From: an uncultured Clostridia bacterium | Lineage (GTDB): Bacteria; Bacillota; Clostridia; Saccharofermentanales; Saccharofermentanaceae | Assembly: GCA_946537885.1 (NCBI GenBank) | Contig: CAMNGC010000004.1 | Location: 62,001 to 126,000, forward strand | Direction: 5' to 3' | Length of the DNA stretch: 64,000 nucleotides | Part shown: positions 1-9,170 of the stretch, piece after piece | How the letters are laid out: each line of letters opens with the position of its first letter | How positions within the stretch are numbered: position 1 is the first letter of the stretch | Made by a program: the position numbers and the translations under genes | The notes under the pieces: model-generated | Seen by the model: the letters and a program-made list of their open reading frames with translations, nothing else | What the model was told of the DNA's origin: nothing | Database searches by the model: none

Positions 1-1
1 C

Positions 2-712
2 GCTATTTACAAGATGCTGGATAAGAGATTCATCAATTCGGATTATCTTGTATTGTCGGCCATCATGATCTATAAGAACACTACTCCCGGAGAGTATGAG
101 CACATGACTGCCCGCACGCGCCATATATATGAGCTCATCCGTAAGGATCACCCTATGATCACGGGACGTGAAGATATCGTAAACTGCACGCTGATGGCTC
201 TCTCCGGTATTGATCTCGAGGTCTTAAGGGAAAGATGCGAGGAATACTTCATCGCCTTGAAGAAGTACTATAGAAACAAGAACAAGATACAATATATCGC
301 CTGCATGATGAGCATTTTCGATGGGGATATAACAGAATCGGCAGCCGGAGCAAAAAACATACAGAATCATCTGAAGTCTCTTGGCATCACATATGATCCC
401 CCGGCTCTTCCCATTATAGGCGCGATCACGGTAATCGTAGATAAGAATGATCTGGATCTTGTCTGCCGTGAGATCCGCGATGTATCTGACAGACTTCACA
501 AGATACACGGCATGGGAGCTCTCGGCGCCGGCAAAAAGTTCCGCAATATGATCGCCGCTGCTATCGTCATGGATGCCTATGCTGCCTCGTCTTCCAAATT
601 GGTCGGAAGCAGTGTAAGCGCTGCCATCGTATCAGCTATCATCGCTGCCGAGACTGCTGCTATATGTGCTGTCGCCGCGGCAAGTGTGGCAGCATCATCA
701 GCTTCCAATTAA
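2..712 (+). CDS. DUF4003 family protein, 5' end outside the window
   Basis: The reading frame is open to the left edge, so the first codons are missing; the first ATG is at 14. The protein is helical, with the short two-helix units (residues 1-190) that I associate with the DUF4003 family, whose members are usually over 300 residues. The last 40 residues are almost only Ala, Ser, Ile and Val and may be a low-complexity tail or a hydrophobic segment. No catalytic motif is visible and the family has no known function. It converges on the DMT transporter gene with only 3 bases between the stop codons. The family call is from recognition of the pattern only. Confidence 0.65.
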   Translation, partial: AIYKMLDKRFINSDYLVLSAIMIYKNTTPGEYEHMTARTRHIYELIRKDHPMITGREDIVNCTLMALSGIDLEVLRERCEEYFIALKKYYRNKNKIQYIACMMSIFDGDITESAAGAKNIQNHLKSLGITYDPPALPIIGAITVIVDKNDLDLVCREIRDVSDRLHKIHGMGALGAGKKFRNMIAAAIVMDAYAASSSKLVGSSVSAAIVSAIIAAETAAICAVAAASVAASSASN

Positions 713-715
713 AGC

Positions 716-1606
716 TCAGCCCTGCTGCGCAGCATCCTCTTCATGCTCATGAGTCAGATTCCAATACCAGCGGAAGACTGCCATGCCGATAATGATCACA
801 TAGCCTACAATGCTTAGGTGCGCAGGCACCTCGCTTAGGAAGATAATGCCCAGAACAGCAGAGAATACCACCTGTGTATTATCAAAGACTCCGATCTTAC
901 GGGCGGGGGCGAACTTGTATGCGGAAGTTATCGAGAACTGCGCGATAGCGGCAAAGATGCCGGCTGCGATGAGACAGCCGAGCTGCCAGAACTTAAGAGG
1001 AGCAAAATCCGCGATCATAAACGGAAGTGACAGGAGACAGGAGAAGATCGAGAAACAAAGAACTATTACGGAAGTCCTTTCCTGTCTTCTTCCCAGCAGT
1101 CTTACAAAAGAATATGCGATTCCTGCACCGGCACCGCCCCATATACCGGCGATCGCGGGGATCATTGACACCCCTTCCGAAGGACGGGCTATGAGGATAA
1201 CACCCATAAAAGCGATAACCGTAGTCATAATATCGATCTTGGTGGGCTTCTCTTTAAGGATCGGGATCGACGCCAGTATGGCAAAAAAAGGCGACAGCTT
1301 ATTAAGCATATTCGCATCAGCTAAGGGCATATGATCAATAGCGTAGAAATTACAGAGCAGCCCGGTAGTTCCGAAGATGCACCTGAAGAATATATAGCGG
1401 GCATTACCCTTTTTGATCTTAAAACCTTCTTCGGATCTTAACAGAGTTACGCCGGCGATCACTGCGGCAAAGGCATTTCTGAAGAAAGCCTTCTCCATGG
1501 TCGGAACATCGCCGGACAGCCTTACAAAGAAAGTCATGAGCGCGAAGCCCATGGCCGCCATCAGTATACATATTATTCCTTTGGCATCATTACTCCTGAT
1601 CTTCAT
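716..1606 (-). CDS. DMT-superfamily (EamA) transporter
   Basis: An integral membrane protein of about 296 residues with ten predicted hydrophobic segments in two EamA halves, the usual length and layout of drug/metabolite transporters of the EamA type. The first half contains the family's RN-type motif region (FFRNAF) and a PLADANMLNKLSPFF segment like that of riboflavin- or amino-acid-type EamA exporters. Substrate cannot be told. The open frame extends 40 codons further upstream to 1726, but that extension is polar, basic and unlike the family; the ATG at 1606 (MKIRSND) directly before the first hydrophobic helix is a better start. No strong ribosome binding site is visible at either start. 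Confidence 0.8.
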   Translation of the reverse strand: MKIRSNDAKGIICILMAAMGFALMTFFVRLSGDVPTMEKAFFRNAFAAVIAGVTLLRSEEGFKIKKGNARYIFFRCIFGTTGLLCNFYAIDHMPLADANMLNKLSPFFAILASIPILKEKPTKIDIMTTVIAFMGVILIARPSEGVSMIPAIAGIWGGAGAGIAYSFVRLLGRRQERTSVIVLCFSIFSCLLSLPFMIADFAPLKFWQLGCLIAAGIFAAIAQFSITSAYKFAPARKIGVFDNTQVVFSAVLGIIFLSEVPAHLSIVGYVIIIGMAVFRWYWNLTHEHEEDAAQQG

Positions 1607-1714
1607 AGCGTCTACTGTAGAGTACCGAACGATTTTTTGCAATGAGCAGATATGCCAAAATGCACGGCCGTCAAGACGTGATCTGAGGTCATATTTCCTT
1701 TTCGAAAAAGCTAT

Positions 1715-1740
1715 GCCCGCTCTCAATCAAGAGAACGGGC
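1715..1740 (-). terminator. Rho-independent terminator of the FtsX-permease operon
   Basis: Ten-base arms (1715-1724 and 1731-1740) with one mismatch around a six-base loop, followed on the minus strand by a T-rich stretch (AGCTTTTTC). It lies 27 bases after the stop codon of the Bce-type permease gene. Confidence 0.7.
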
Positions 1741-1766
1741 AATTGCCTTTTCTATATCCTGATCCT

Positions 1767-3767
1767 TTATCCCAGAACGATCTTGTAGTAAATGCGGGAT
1801 GTCAGCTTGTATACGATGAAGTATACGATTATGAATACTATGAAAGTGACAAACAACACTTTAATGAAGACATCCGTAAACCACATTCCCTGCATTTTCA
1901 TGAAGAACATCAGGAAGGGCGTTGCCATGATGGTATGAAGAACCGCGAGGATTACCGGGGATACAAACACCACCAGGATCTGAGAGTTGATCGATGCCGC
2001 AATGCTCTTCTTCTCCATACCGATCTTGCGAAGGATCCTGAAGCGGTTACGGTCTTCGTAGCCTTCAACGACCTGGCGATAGTACATCAGGAGAACCGTT
2101 GCCGCGAGGAAAATGATACAGAGCATGATCCCCATAAAGAGCAGACCTCCGTACACCCCGTACACTTCTTCTGTAATATCTGCTTTGCTGTAGAAGATCA
2201 AGTGTGCATTCTCGATGATCCCATCCTCTGTTCTTAAAGGTTCAGCAAAGTCGTAATCCGGCCCCTTATCAGAGTCAAAGAACAACACAGCTACTGCAGA
2301 GCTTGGTGATTGACTGGCAACCTGCGGAAAATCCTTCACGATCAAGATCATTCTGGAAGCAATTGCTGTTGAAGAATCAGTAAAGAAATCATTCGGGTTG
2401 TCGATATCTATTTCCCTGAATCTTGTGATTCCCTTCAAGGCTATATTTCTGTACTTATCCGATAACATGTCGTATTTGATGTTTCCTTCAGAAAACCATA
2501 CCAGAGCTTCATCATCAGCCAGTTCAACATCCCTGCCGAGAAGATACTCGGCGTCCTCTTCGGATACGATGTTAAGAACAACAAGATCATTCAAATGATC
2601 CATAATTATCTCCATCTCGCCGCTGTCGGAATAATCAATACTCGTGTACTTACCGTCTTCATAATAGAGCGTATCTTCCAGGAAAGAGAATTTGATCACA
2701 TTTGATATCACACCGTCTTCCATCATATTGTCCGTGTATTCATCAAGCGCTTGGCGAATCTGTCTGATCCGATCAGATGTATTCTCATCAGGTCGCAGAT
2801 CAAGCTCATAATCACGCGGGTAATTTGATTCGATCATCTTGTCGATACCACCGTAGAAGCATGTTGTGGAGCTCATAACGACAAGAACCATTGTAGTAAG
2901 GATACAGATCGTACCGAGTCCTGCGCCTCCCCTGTGCATCCTGAAGTTCATGGAAGAGACGGTTACGAAATGCTTCTTATTATAGTAATACCTCTTGTTC
3001 TTCTTCATGAGCCTGCAAGCTGCGGTAAAGCCCGTGATAAACAGGATGTAAGTAGCTAAAATGACCAAGAGAACTGCAATGAAGAAATAAAGCATACTCC
3101 TTAAACCGCCGGTCTGTCTTGCCAGATAATAGGCAACGACCAGCATGATAACGGAAGACAATGCCATGATAAGGTTGCCGCGTGGGGGCTTATCACCCAT
3201 ATTCTCGTTTTTAACAAGTTGCGCAGCTCCCGTAAAAGTAATATGTCTCCAGGAGTTCAAGATGATCAGACCGAATACTGCCGCGAAAAGAATGATCGTC
3301 TCAACAACAGATTTCACGGGCACATTTAAGCCGTAGCTGATATCACTTTTGAGTATCTTACTGACACCTGCTTCGGCAAATTTTGTCAAACCGATACCTA
3401 TAATGATCCCGCTCACCATGGAGATGAGATATACGATAAGATTTTCGAGCAGGATCACAATACCTATATTCCGCTTATTCATGCCGAGGACATTATAAAG
3501 ACCGAATTCGGATGTCCTTCTCTTGCTGATAAAGCCGTTCGTGAAGAACAGGAACATGATCGAGAATAATCCGATTATGTATCTTGCAAAAAACATCAAC
3601 TCACAAAGAGTCCTTCCGCCTTTCATCGATCTGATGATATCATCCGTGCTCATCGAGCTTACCAGATAGAAAATAGCCACGATGCCGATACAGGTTCCTA
3701 TGTATGGATAATATATGCGGGCATTATTACGTATGCCGTTTACGGCCAGTCTCGGATAAAGTCTCAT
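1767..3767 (-). CDS. BceB-like FtsX-family ABC permease
   Basis: A 666-residue membrane protein with the build of BceB-type peptide-antibiotic transporters: one N-terminal helix, a group of helices to about residue 310, a polar outer domain of roughly 200 residues (about 320-525), and three C-terminal helices. In characterised BceAB systems this outer domain senses and handles lipid II-binding peptides such as bacitracin, and the permease also signals to the histidine kinase. The start overlaps the ATPase gene by 4 bases, so translation is coupled. It ends the operon, before the terminator at 1715-1740. The substrate cannot be read from sequence. Confidence 0.88.
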   Translation of the reverse strand: MRLYPRLAVNGIRNNARIYYPYIGTCIGIVAIFYLVSSMSTDDIIRSMKGGRTLCELMFFARYIIGLFSIMFLFFTNGFISKRRTSEFGLYNVLGMNKRNIGIVILLENLIVYLISMVSGIIIGIGLTKFAEAGVSKILKSDISYGLNVPVKSVVETIILFAAVFGLIILNSWRHITFTGAAQLVKNENMGDKPPRGNLIMALSSVIMLVVAYYLARQTGGLRSMLYFFIAVLLVILATYILFITGFTAACRLMKKNKRYYYNKKHFVTVSSMNFRMHRGGAGLGTICILTTMVLVVMSSTTCFYGGIDKMIESNYPRDYELDLRPDENTSDRIRQIRQALDEYTDNMMEDGVISNVIKFSFLEDTLYYEDGKYTSIDYSDSGEMEIIMDHLNDLVVLNIVSEEDAEYLLGRDVELADDEALVWFSEGNIKYDMLSDKYRNIALKGITRFREIDIDNPNDFFTDSSTAIASRMILIVKDFPQVASQSPSSAVAVLFFDSDKGPDYDFAEPLRTEDGIIENAHLIFYSKADITEEVYGVYGGLLFMGIMLCIIFLAATVLLMYYRQVVEGYEDRNRFRILRKIGMEKKSIAASINSQILVVFVSPVILAVLHTIMATPFLMFFMKMQGMWFTDVFIKVLFVTFIVFIIVYFIVYKLTSRIYYKIVLG

Positions 3768-4528
3768 TTGGCATCACCGCCTGTAGTGAGGACCGTAAGC
3801 GCTTCTGAGATCTGCTGATAGAACTCAGTATCACTTGCGCCTGCCTTAAAGAGCTGATGGAAGATCTTTCCGTCTTTGATAAAGAGCACCCGGCTTGCTC
3901 TGCTTGCCGCCTTAACCGAATGTGTAACCATAAGGATAGTCTGTCCACCTTTATTAACCTTCTCGAAAAGGTCCAGCAATTCGTCCGTAGACTTGGAGTC
4001 CAAAGCACCCGTCGGCTCGTCTGCCAGGATGATCTTGGGATCGGTTATGAGGGCTCTGGCTACCGCCGTCCTCTGCTTCTGCCCGCCCGACACTTCGTAG
4101 GGATACTTCTTCAGAAGACTGCTGATGCCGAGAGTCTCAACGATAGGCTCGATCTTCTTAGCGAGCTCCTTGTAGCTTACTCCCTTAAGAACCAGGGGCA
4201 GATATATGTTATCCTCGATGGAGAATGTATCCAGAAGATTAAACTCCTGGAAGACAAAGCCGAGATTGTCACGTCTGAATTCTGCCATCTTGGAATCCTT
4301 GATCTTACAGATATCCATTCCGTCAAGGATTATCTCGCCCGATGTAGGCTTATCAAGCGCTGCCGTCAGGTTAAGAAGTGTCGTCTTGCCGGAGCCGGAC
4401 TCACCCATGATAGCTACATACTCACCGTCTTCCACAGTGAACTCGACATCTCTTAATGCTTCGACCTTATTACCGCCGAAACGTGTCGTATAAACTTTTC
4501 TAAGGCCCTTTACTTCCAATAAACTCAT
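3764..4528 (-). CDS. BceA-like ABC transporter ATPase
   Basis: A 254-residue ATP-binding subunit of the MacB/BceA group. Visible motifs are Walker A GESGSGKTT (about residues 41-49), the Q-loop (VFQEFNLLD), signature VSGGQKQR and Walker B IILADEPTGALD, followed by the switch histidine in MVTHSVKAA. It pairs with the permease gene that overlaps its 3' end and is preceded by a good site (AAGGAGGAAA). It would power the BceB-like permease in antimicrobial-peptide resistance or sensing. A 104-base gap separates it from the kinase gene and may hold an inducible promoter. Confidence 0.92.
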   Translation of the reverse strand: MSLLEVKGLRKVYTTRFGGNKVEALRDVEFTVEDGEYVAIMGESGSGKTTLLNLTAALDKPTSGEIILDGMDICKIKDSKMAEFRRDNLGFVFQEFNLLDTFSIEDNIYLPLVLKGVSYKELAKKIEPIVETLGISSLLKKYPYEVSGGQKQRTAVARALITDPKIILADEPTGALDSKSTDELLDLFEKVNKGGQTILMVTHSVKAASRASRVLFIKDGKIFHQLFKAGASDTEFYQQISEALTVLTTGGDAK

Positions 4529-4560
4529 TTTACGTTTCCTCCTTGTTTATGATCAGACTT

Positions 4561-4620
4561 TACTCCATCTAAACAGGGAGTATCTTGCATATGTCTTACT
4601 CTTGAAGATCTCATCTTACA
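4561..4620 (-). promoter_or_regulatory. Candidate regulatory gap before the Bce-type ABC genes
   Basis: The gap between kinase and ATPase genes contains an inverted repeat TACTCC (4561-4566) and GGAGTA (4577-4582), and direct CTTxC-type hexamers at 4584, 4595 and 4615 (plus-strand numbering), two of them 11 bases apart. In known Bce systems the response regulator activates a promoter directly before bceAB, so this is where such a site is expected. No clear -35/-10 pair was identified. Confidence 0.35.
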
Positions 4621-4632
4621 AAAATGAAAGAT

Positions 4633-5613
4633 TCACTCATATACTCTGTCAGGACGGTTAAGAGACACCCTTACGGTGCTTCCCACCCCGAGCTTTGACT
4701 CGACGGTGATCTCTGAAGATAAGTTGTCGCATATCCTTTTACACAGATAAAGACCGATGCCGCTGGCTCTCTTGTCCATGCGTCCGTTACGGCCGGTAAA
4801 GCCCTTCTCGAAGATCCTCGGAATATCTTCCTCCATGATTCCTATGCCGCTATCCTCAACGGACAAGCGCCCCAAGTCATCCACATAGATCCTGATATAG
4901 CCTTTACCTGTATACTTAAGGCTGTTGGATAACAGTTGTTCGATCACAAAGGTCAGCCATTTCTCGTCGGTCAGTATCGTCATCGGCTCGATCTCATACC
5001 TGAGATTAATGTGCTTGTTGATGAACTCGGTCCTGAACTTACGGACTGCCTCTTTTACTATGTCATCCAATTCGACTTCGGCGAATCTGTAATCTGTCTC
5101 GGTAAATTCAAGGCGGCGGTATATAAGCACCATCTCGGCATACTGCTCTATTCTGAGAAGCTGACTTTTAAGCGCGGCCGCATCCTCGCTGTCCATCTTA
5201 TCAAGCTTGAGCTTCATGGCTGCGATCGGGGTCTTGATCTGATGAACCCACATTGTATAGTAATCGTCCGTGGCTTTCGTATGGTCGTTGAAATCAGTAA
5301 GCGTAGTCTGATAAACTCGATCCAGCCTTCCTATCAACTCTGTCAGATCCTGCTCTATGATCGTAGAAGCTTCCGGAAGCTCATCAGTCACATTTACAAA
5401 GTCAACTAATCCAGTAAGCTGTTTGTGCTTAGATAATGTTTTGCGATAAGAGACAATAAGAAGGCAGATACCGACGATCGCCGTGGTCACAAGCGGGTAG
5501 CCAAGAGCATTCATATCCAGATCGTTAAAGAAAAACCAGCCTCCGACAAAAAGCGAGAAAAGTATAAAAAGGCCTATGGCCGACGCCTTACGCTTTAAGA
5601 ACTCAACCAGCAT
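4633..5613 (-). CDS. BceS-like intramembrane-sensing histidine kinase
   Basis: A 326-residue kinase with two N-terminal membrane helices (about residues 13-30 and 36-53) joined by only a few residues, the hallmark of intramembrane-sensing kinases that take their signal from a partner transporter. The phosphoacceptor histidine is in MWVHQIKTPIAAM (near residue 120). The ATPase domain shows an N-box (LSNSLKYTG), G1 (VEDSGIGI) and G2 (ASGIGLYLCK). It overlaps the response regulator gene by one base and precedes the BceAB-like pair, so the four genes are likely one signalling and resistance unit. Confidence 0.92.
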   Translation of the reverse strand: MLVEFLKRKASAIGLFILFSLFVGGWFFFNDLDMNALGYPLVTTAIVGICLLIVSYRKTLSKHKQLTGLVDFVNVTDELPEASTIIEQDLTELIGRLDRVYQTTLTDFNDHTKATDDYYTMWVHQIKTPIAAMKLKLDKMDSEDAAALKSQLLRIEQYAEMVLIYRRLEFTETDYRFAEVELDDIVKEAVRKFRTEFINKHINLRYEIEPMTILTDEKWLTFVIEQLLSNSLKYTGKGYIRIYVDDLGRLSVEDSGIGIMEEDIPRIFEKGFTGRNGRMDKRASGIGLYLCKRICDNLSSEITVESKLGVGSTVRVSLNRPDRVYE

Positions 5614-6302
5614 CAGGCATCCTCCACGATATAGCCGCGACCGACTTTTGTAACTATAAAGTCGGTAAGACCGGCACTTTCCAGTTTCTTACGAAGACGG
5701 TTTACATTGACCGACAGGGTATTCTCGTCTACGAAGTCGTCGGTTGCCCACAGACTCTCCATAAGCTTGGAACGGCTCACGAGCTTGCCCTTGTTACTCA
5801 TCAGTTCATAGAGGATACGGTATTCGTTCTTACTCATCTCGATCCTCTCCCCCTGATACTCCAGGGTATTACTGCCGATATTTAAGACTGCTCCCCTGCA
5901 GCTTATAAGTTTAACATCGTTGCTGAAATCATAGCTGCGTCTGAGCATAGCCTGGATCTTGGCCATCAATACATTCATGTCAAAGGGCTTGGCTATAAAA
6001 TCGTCCGCGCCCATATTGATCGCCATGACCTGATTCATGTTATCCGATGCTGAAGAAAGAAATATAATGGGCAACTTGGATATTTCCCTGATCTTAGAGC
6101 ACCAGTGATAGCCGTTATAAAAAGGCAGAGAGATATCCATTATCACGAGATGAGGATCTACTATGGAGAATTCCTTCATCACATTATGGAAATCGCTCAC
6201 CACATGAACGGAATAATCCCATGCCTTTACAGCTTCAGCAACGGAACTCGCTATATCATTGTCGTCTTCTACAAGAAAGATCCTATACATATCATTCCCC
6301 AT
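5613..6302 (-). CDS. BceR-like OmpR-family response regulator
   Basis: A 229-residue regulator with a receiver domain (phosphoacceptor Asp in HLVIMDISLPF, acidic pair LVEDDND near the N-terminus, Lys in FIAKPFD) and a C-terminal winged-helix domain (about residues 130-226). Two ATGs are possible: 6302, which overlaps the end of the flavodiiron gene region, and 6290 (MYRIFLVEDD), which has GGGGA six bases upstream and matches the family's usual start. It should be phosphorylated by the adjacent kinase and activate the ABC genes downstream. Confidence 0.92.
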   Translation of the reverse strand: MGNDMYRIFLVEDDNDIASSVAEAVKAWDYSVHVVSDFHNVMKEFSIVDPHLVIMDISLPFYNGYHWCSKIREISKLPIIFLSSASDNMNQVMAINMGADDFIAKPFDMNVLMAKIQAMLRRSYDFSNDVKLISCRGAVLNIGSNTLEYQGERIEMSKNEYRILYELMSNKGKLVSRSKLMESLWATDDFVDENTLSVNVNRLRKKLESAGLTDFIVTKVGRGYIVEDA

Positions 6303-6303
6303 C

Positions 6304-7491
6304 TCACTTCAAGGCTTCCGCGAGCTTTTCCAACTCGCCCTCAGCTTGCACATTCGTCAGAGAAGACTTAATACTGAAGCTTTCCTCCAGGATAGTAAGA
6401 TCCTTACAGGAAGAGAGCTTCTCTTTGATCAGCTTGCCTGCCATAGGCGCCCATGTACCGTTATCTATGACAGCTACTTTTCGACTGCTGATATTATGAG
6501 AAACAAAGGAATTAAGCATATTGTCGATAGGGCCGAATATACCCGCGTCAACGGTGGGAGATACGATCACGAAGCTGCTGTACTCAAACACTGCCGCCAG
6601 AGCATACGAAGGATGCTTCATGGACATGTCCATTACCCGCAGGCAAACGCCTTTATCAGCCAATTTGTTCGCCAGTATATCCGCGCTGTTGGCGGAATTG
6701 CCGTAGATCGACCCGTACAGGATAACGACACCCTCCTTCTCCGGCTCGTAAGCTGCCCACTTACCGTAGACATCTACTATTTCCTTGATATGAGACTGCC
6801 AGATGACACCATGAAGCGGACAGATAGTCTCGATCTCAATAGCTGCCGCCTTCTTAAGCACGGCGCTGACCTGCGGACCGTACTTGCCTACGATATTTGC
6901 ATAGTATCTTCTGGCCTCGGAAAGATAATCAGCAAAGCAAAAATCATTCGCGCTATCAGTAATCCCTCCGTTAAAGGCGCCAAAGCTTCCGAAAGCATCG
7001 GCCGAGAACAAGATCTTATCCGTCTTATCGTAGGTCATGATGACCTCGGGCCAGTGAACCATGGGAGCGTTGATAAAAGTCAATTCGTGCTTTCCCGTGC
7101 AGACAGTATCACCCTCTTTGACAACCTGCATCTCTCTTTCTATGCCGTAAAACTGCCTGATCATATTGACTGCCTGCTTGCTGCAGATGATCTTCACATC
7201 CGGATATCTTAAGATAAGCTCTTTTAATGTCGCGGAATGGTCGGGCTCAACATGCTGCACGATGACATAATCGAGTTTATTTCCATTCAGGGCATACTCA
7301 AGATTCTCAAAGAAAAGGCCCGCTATTTCCTTATCCACCGTATCGAAAAGCACTTTCTTCTCATCAGTCAATAAATATGAGTTGTAGCTCATTCCGTCAG
7401 ATAAGGGATAAGCCCCCTCGAAAAGTGTTATTCGGCGGTCACTTCCGCCCAGCCAGACCAGATCTTCTCTTATGTTGATAGTATTGTGCAT
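6304..7491 (-). CDS. fprA: Class A flavodiiron protein (FprA-type oxygen/NO reductase)
   Basis: A 395-residue protein with an N-terminal metallo-beta-lactamase-like diiron domain and a C-terminal flavodoxin domain, the normal class A length. The iron-ligand motif HVEPDH, the MVHWPE histidine, the FSADAFG aspartate and the CPLHG histidine are all present; the flavodoxin part has the FMN loop YGSIYGNS. These enzymes reduce oxygen or nitric oxide to water or nitrous oxide in anaerobes. The ATG at 7491 has GGAGG five bases upstream; a TTG 27 bases earlier is less likely. It lies one base before the response regulator gene, so it leads the Bce-like operon, an unusual pairing. Confidence 0.9.
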   Translation of the reverse strand: MHNTINIREDLVWLGGSDRRITLFEGAYPLSDGMSYNSYLLTDEKKVLFDTVDKEIAGLFFENLEYALNGNKLDYVIVQHVEPDHSATLKELILRYPDVKIICSKQAVNMIRQFYGIEREMQVVKEGDTVCTGKHELTFINAPMVHWPEVIMTYDKTDKILFSADAFGSFGAFNGGITDSANDFCFADYLSEARRYYANIVGKYGPQVSAVLKKAAAIEIETICPLHGVIWQSHIKEIVDVYGKWAAYEPEKEGVVILYGSIYGNSANSADILANKLADKGVCLRVMDMSMKHPSYALAAVFEYSSFVIVSPTVDAGIFGPIDNMLNSFVSHNISSRKVAVIDNGTWAPMAGKLIKEKLSSCKDLTILEESFSIKSSLTNVQAEGELEKLAEALK

Positions 7492-7520
7492 ACTGTCCTC
7501 CAAAAAAAATTTTCGCAAAT

Positions 7521-7549
7521 ATTATAATTTATGACTCTTGACATCGCAA
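7521..7549 (-). promoter_or_regulatory. Sigma-A type promoter of the flavodiiron/Bce operon
   Basis: On the minus strand TTGCGA (7549-7544), a 17-base spacer and TATAAT (7526-7521), about 30 bases before the start codon at 7491. Confidence 0.65.
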
Positions 7550-7555
7550 AGACAC

Positions 7556-7585
7556 TTTATTTAGCTAAAGGAATAAGTTTATAAT
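7556..7585 (+). promoter_or_regulatory. Probable promoter of the amino acid ABC operon
   Basis: A consensus TATAAT at 7580-7585 with a weak -35 (TTTATT, 7556-7561) 18 bases upstream, 64 bases before the substrate-binding protein gene. The -10 is convincing, the -35 is not. Confidence 0.45.
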
Positions 7586-7649
7586 AGCATTTGTGGGACA
7601 GAGGGTGATCCCGCTACAGTAAAGACAATATAGCCCTAAGGAGTTTATT

Positions 7650-8417
7650 ATGAAGAAGATAATCGCCAGCGCACTTCTGGCAGTAATGGCAGTAGCCGCG
7701 TTCTCAGGCTGCTCCTCCAAGAAGGATCAGTTCGTAGTCGGCTTCGACAAGGAATTCCCTCCCATGGGATTCGTAGATTCCGACGGAAACTATGTAGGCT
7801 TCGACCTTGAGGTTGCAGAAGAAGTCGCAAACCGACTCGATATGGAATTTGTTGCTCAGCCCGTAGATTGGGATTCCAAGGACTTGGAGCTGTCTTCCGG
7901 TAATATCGACTGCATCTGGAACGGCTTTACCATGAACAACAGAGAAGATAAGTACGAGTGGACGGAAGCATATATGGACAACGCTCAGGTAGTTGTTGTA
8001 AAGAATGATTCTTCCATCAATACGCTGGCCGATCTGGAAGGCAAGATCGTCTGTGTTCAGAAGGAGTCATCCGGTCAGGCTGCAATAGAGGATAATGCAG
8101 AACTCCTCGCTTCTTTCGATGAGCTTATCACGACTGACACATACCTGAATGCTCTTATGCAGCTGGATGCCGGCGCAGTGGATGCCATCGTAATGGACGA
8201 GATCGTAGCTCGTTACCAGATCCAGCAGTCAGGCTACGACTTCAGGATCTTAGACGAGACTGTATCGAGCGAGGAATACGGCGTAGGCTTCCTGCTCGGT
8301 AATACTGAGCTTCGCGACGATGTTCAGGCAACCCTCGAAGAAATGGCTGCAGACGGAACTTTGGCCGAGATCTCCACAAAGTGGTTCGGCTCAGATATCA
8401 CAACTATTTCCAAGTAA
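7650..8417 (+). CDS. Polar amino acid ABC transporter, substrate-binding lipoprotein
   Basis: A 255-residue lipoprotein. The signal peptide ends in a lipobox (FSGC, Cys near residue 21), followed by a family 3 solute-binding fold: FVVGFDKEFPPMGF at the start, YVGFDLEVAEEV, and DAIVMDE in the second lobe. It captures polar amino acids or small derivatives (glutamine, cystine or similar) outside the membrane and hands them to the permease encoded next. A clear AAGGAG lies 7 bases before the ATG. A hairpin after the gene probably lets it be made in excess of the permease and ATPase. Confidence 0.9.
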   Translation: MKKIIASALLAVMAVAAFSGCSSKKDQFVVGFDKEFPPMGFVDSDGNYVGFDLEVAEEVANRLDMEFVAQPVDWDSKDLELSSGNIDCIWNGFTMNNREDKYEWTEAYMDNAQVVVVKNDSSINTLADLEGKIVCVQKESSGQAAIEDNAELLASFDELITTDTYLNALMQLDAGAVDAIVMDEIVARYQIQQSGYDFRILDETVSSEEYGVGFLLGNTELRDDVQATLEEMAADGTLAEISTKWFGSDITTISK

Positions 8418-8423
8418 TCAAGT

Positions 8424-8453
8424 GCCCTGCCGTGCCATAATGTGCGGCAGGGC
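8424..8453 (+). terminator. Hairpin after the binding-protein gene (attenuating terminator)
   Basis: Perfect nine-base arms (8424-8432 and 8445-8453) followed by TTTATTT. Its place between binding protein and permease is typical of partial terminators or RNA-stabilising hairpins in ABC operons. Confidence 0.65.
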
Positions 8454-8477
8454 TTTATTTATGATCGGCGGTTAATC

Positions 8478-9149
8478 ATGCACAACATTTCATCTACCCT
8501 GAGTCAACTTGGCGCGGGCCTTAAATTCACACTTATAATCTTCATTTTCACGCTCCTCTTCTCCATCCCCTTAGGACTTCTGGTAGCCAAAGGAAGGATG
8601 TCAAAAAACAAGATAATCAGCGGTATTATCCGTATCTACATATCTGTAATGAGAGGCACACCTCTGATGCTTCAGCTGATGGTGGTGTATTTCGCTCCTA
8701 ATTTTATCTTCGGGATCCAGCTCCGTGATCTGACAATAGGCGATGTCGACTATCGACTGACGGCAACGATCATAGGCTTCTCCATAAATTACGCGGCCTA
8801 TTTTGCCGAGATCTTCAGAGGCGGTATTCAATCGATCCCTCAGGGTCAATATCACGCAGCCCAGCTCTTGGGCTTCAGCGGGGCTCAGACCTTTTTCCGC
8901 ATCGTTCTGCCCCAGGTAGTTAAGAATGTTCTGCCTGCAGTTACCAACGAGATAATAACCCTTGTTAAAGACACATCTCTGGCTCAGGTTCTGGCTATTA
9001 CGGAGATGTTCACTGCCGCCAAAGGGCAGGCTGCTTCACAGGTCTCCATCATGCCCCTTGTAATGGCAGGCGTCTTCTATTACATCATGAACGGCATTAT
9101 CGAGATCGTAATGAACCGTGCTGAGAAAAAGCTCAGCTATTATAACTGA
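8478..9149 (+). CDS. Polar amino acid ABC transporter, permease
   Basis: About 223 residues with five hydrophobic helices and the GlnP/HisM-type layout; the EAA loop that contacts the ATPase is around GAQTFFRIVLPQVVKNVLPA. A GTG at 8442 would start inside the preceding hairpin, so the ATG at 8478 (MHNISSTLSQL), just before the first helix, is chosen. It forms a homodimeric channel with the binding protein and ATPase encoded on either side. Confidence 0.88.
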   Translation: MHNISSTLSQLGAGLKFTLIIFIFTLLFSIPLGLLVAKGRMSKNKIISGIIRIYISVMRGTPLMLQLMVVYFAPNFIFGIQLRDLTIGDVDYRLTATIIGFSINYAAYFAEIFRGGIQSIPQGQYHAAQLLGFSGAQTFFRIVLPQVVKNVLPAVTNEIITLVKDTSLAQVLAITEMFTAAKGQAASQVSIMPLVMAGVFYYIMNGIIEIVMNRAEKKLSYYN

Positions 9150-9170
9150 CAAGCCTTGGAGGACAATATA

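Noticed and set aside
7595-7620. T-box antiterminator motif (AGGGTGATCCCGC) before the amino acid ABC operon
   Set aside because: The likeness is partial, and the consensus -10 at 7580-7585 leaves no room for the specifier stem of a T-box leader.
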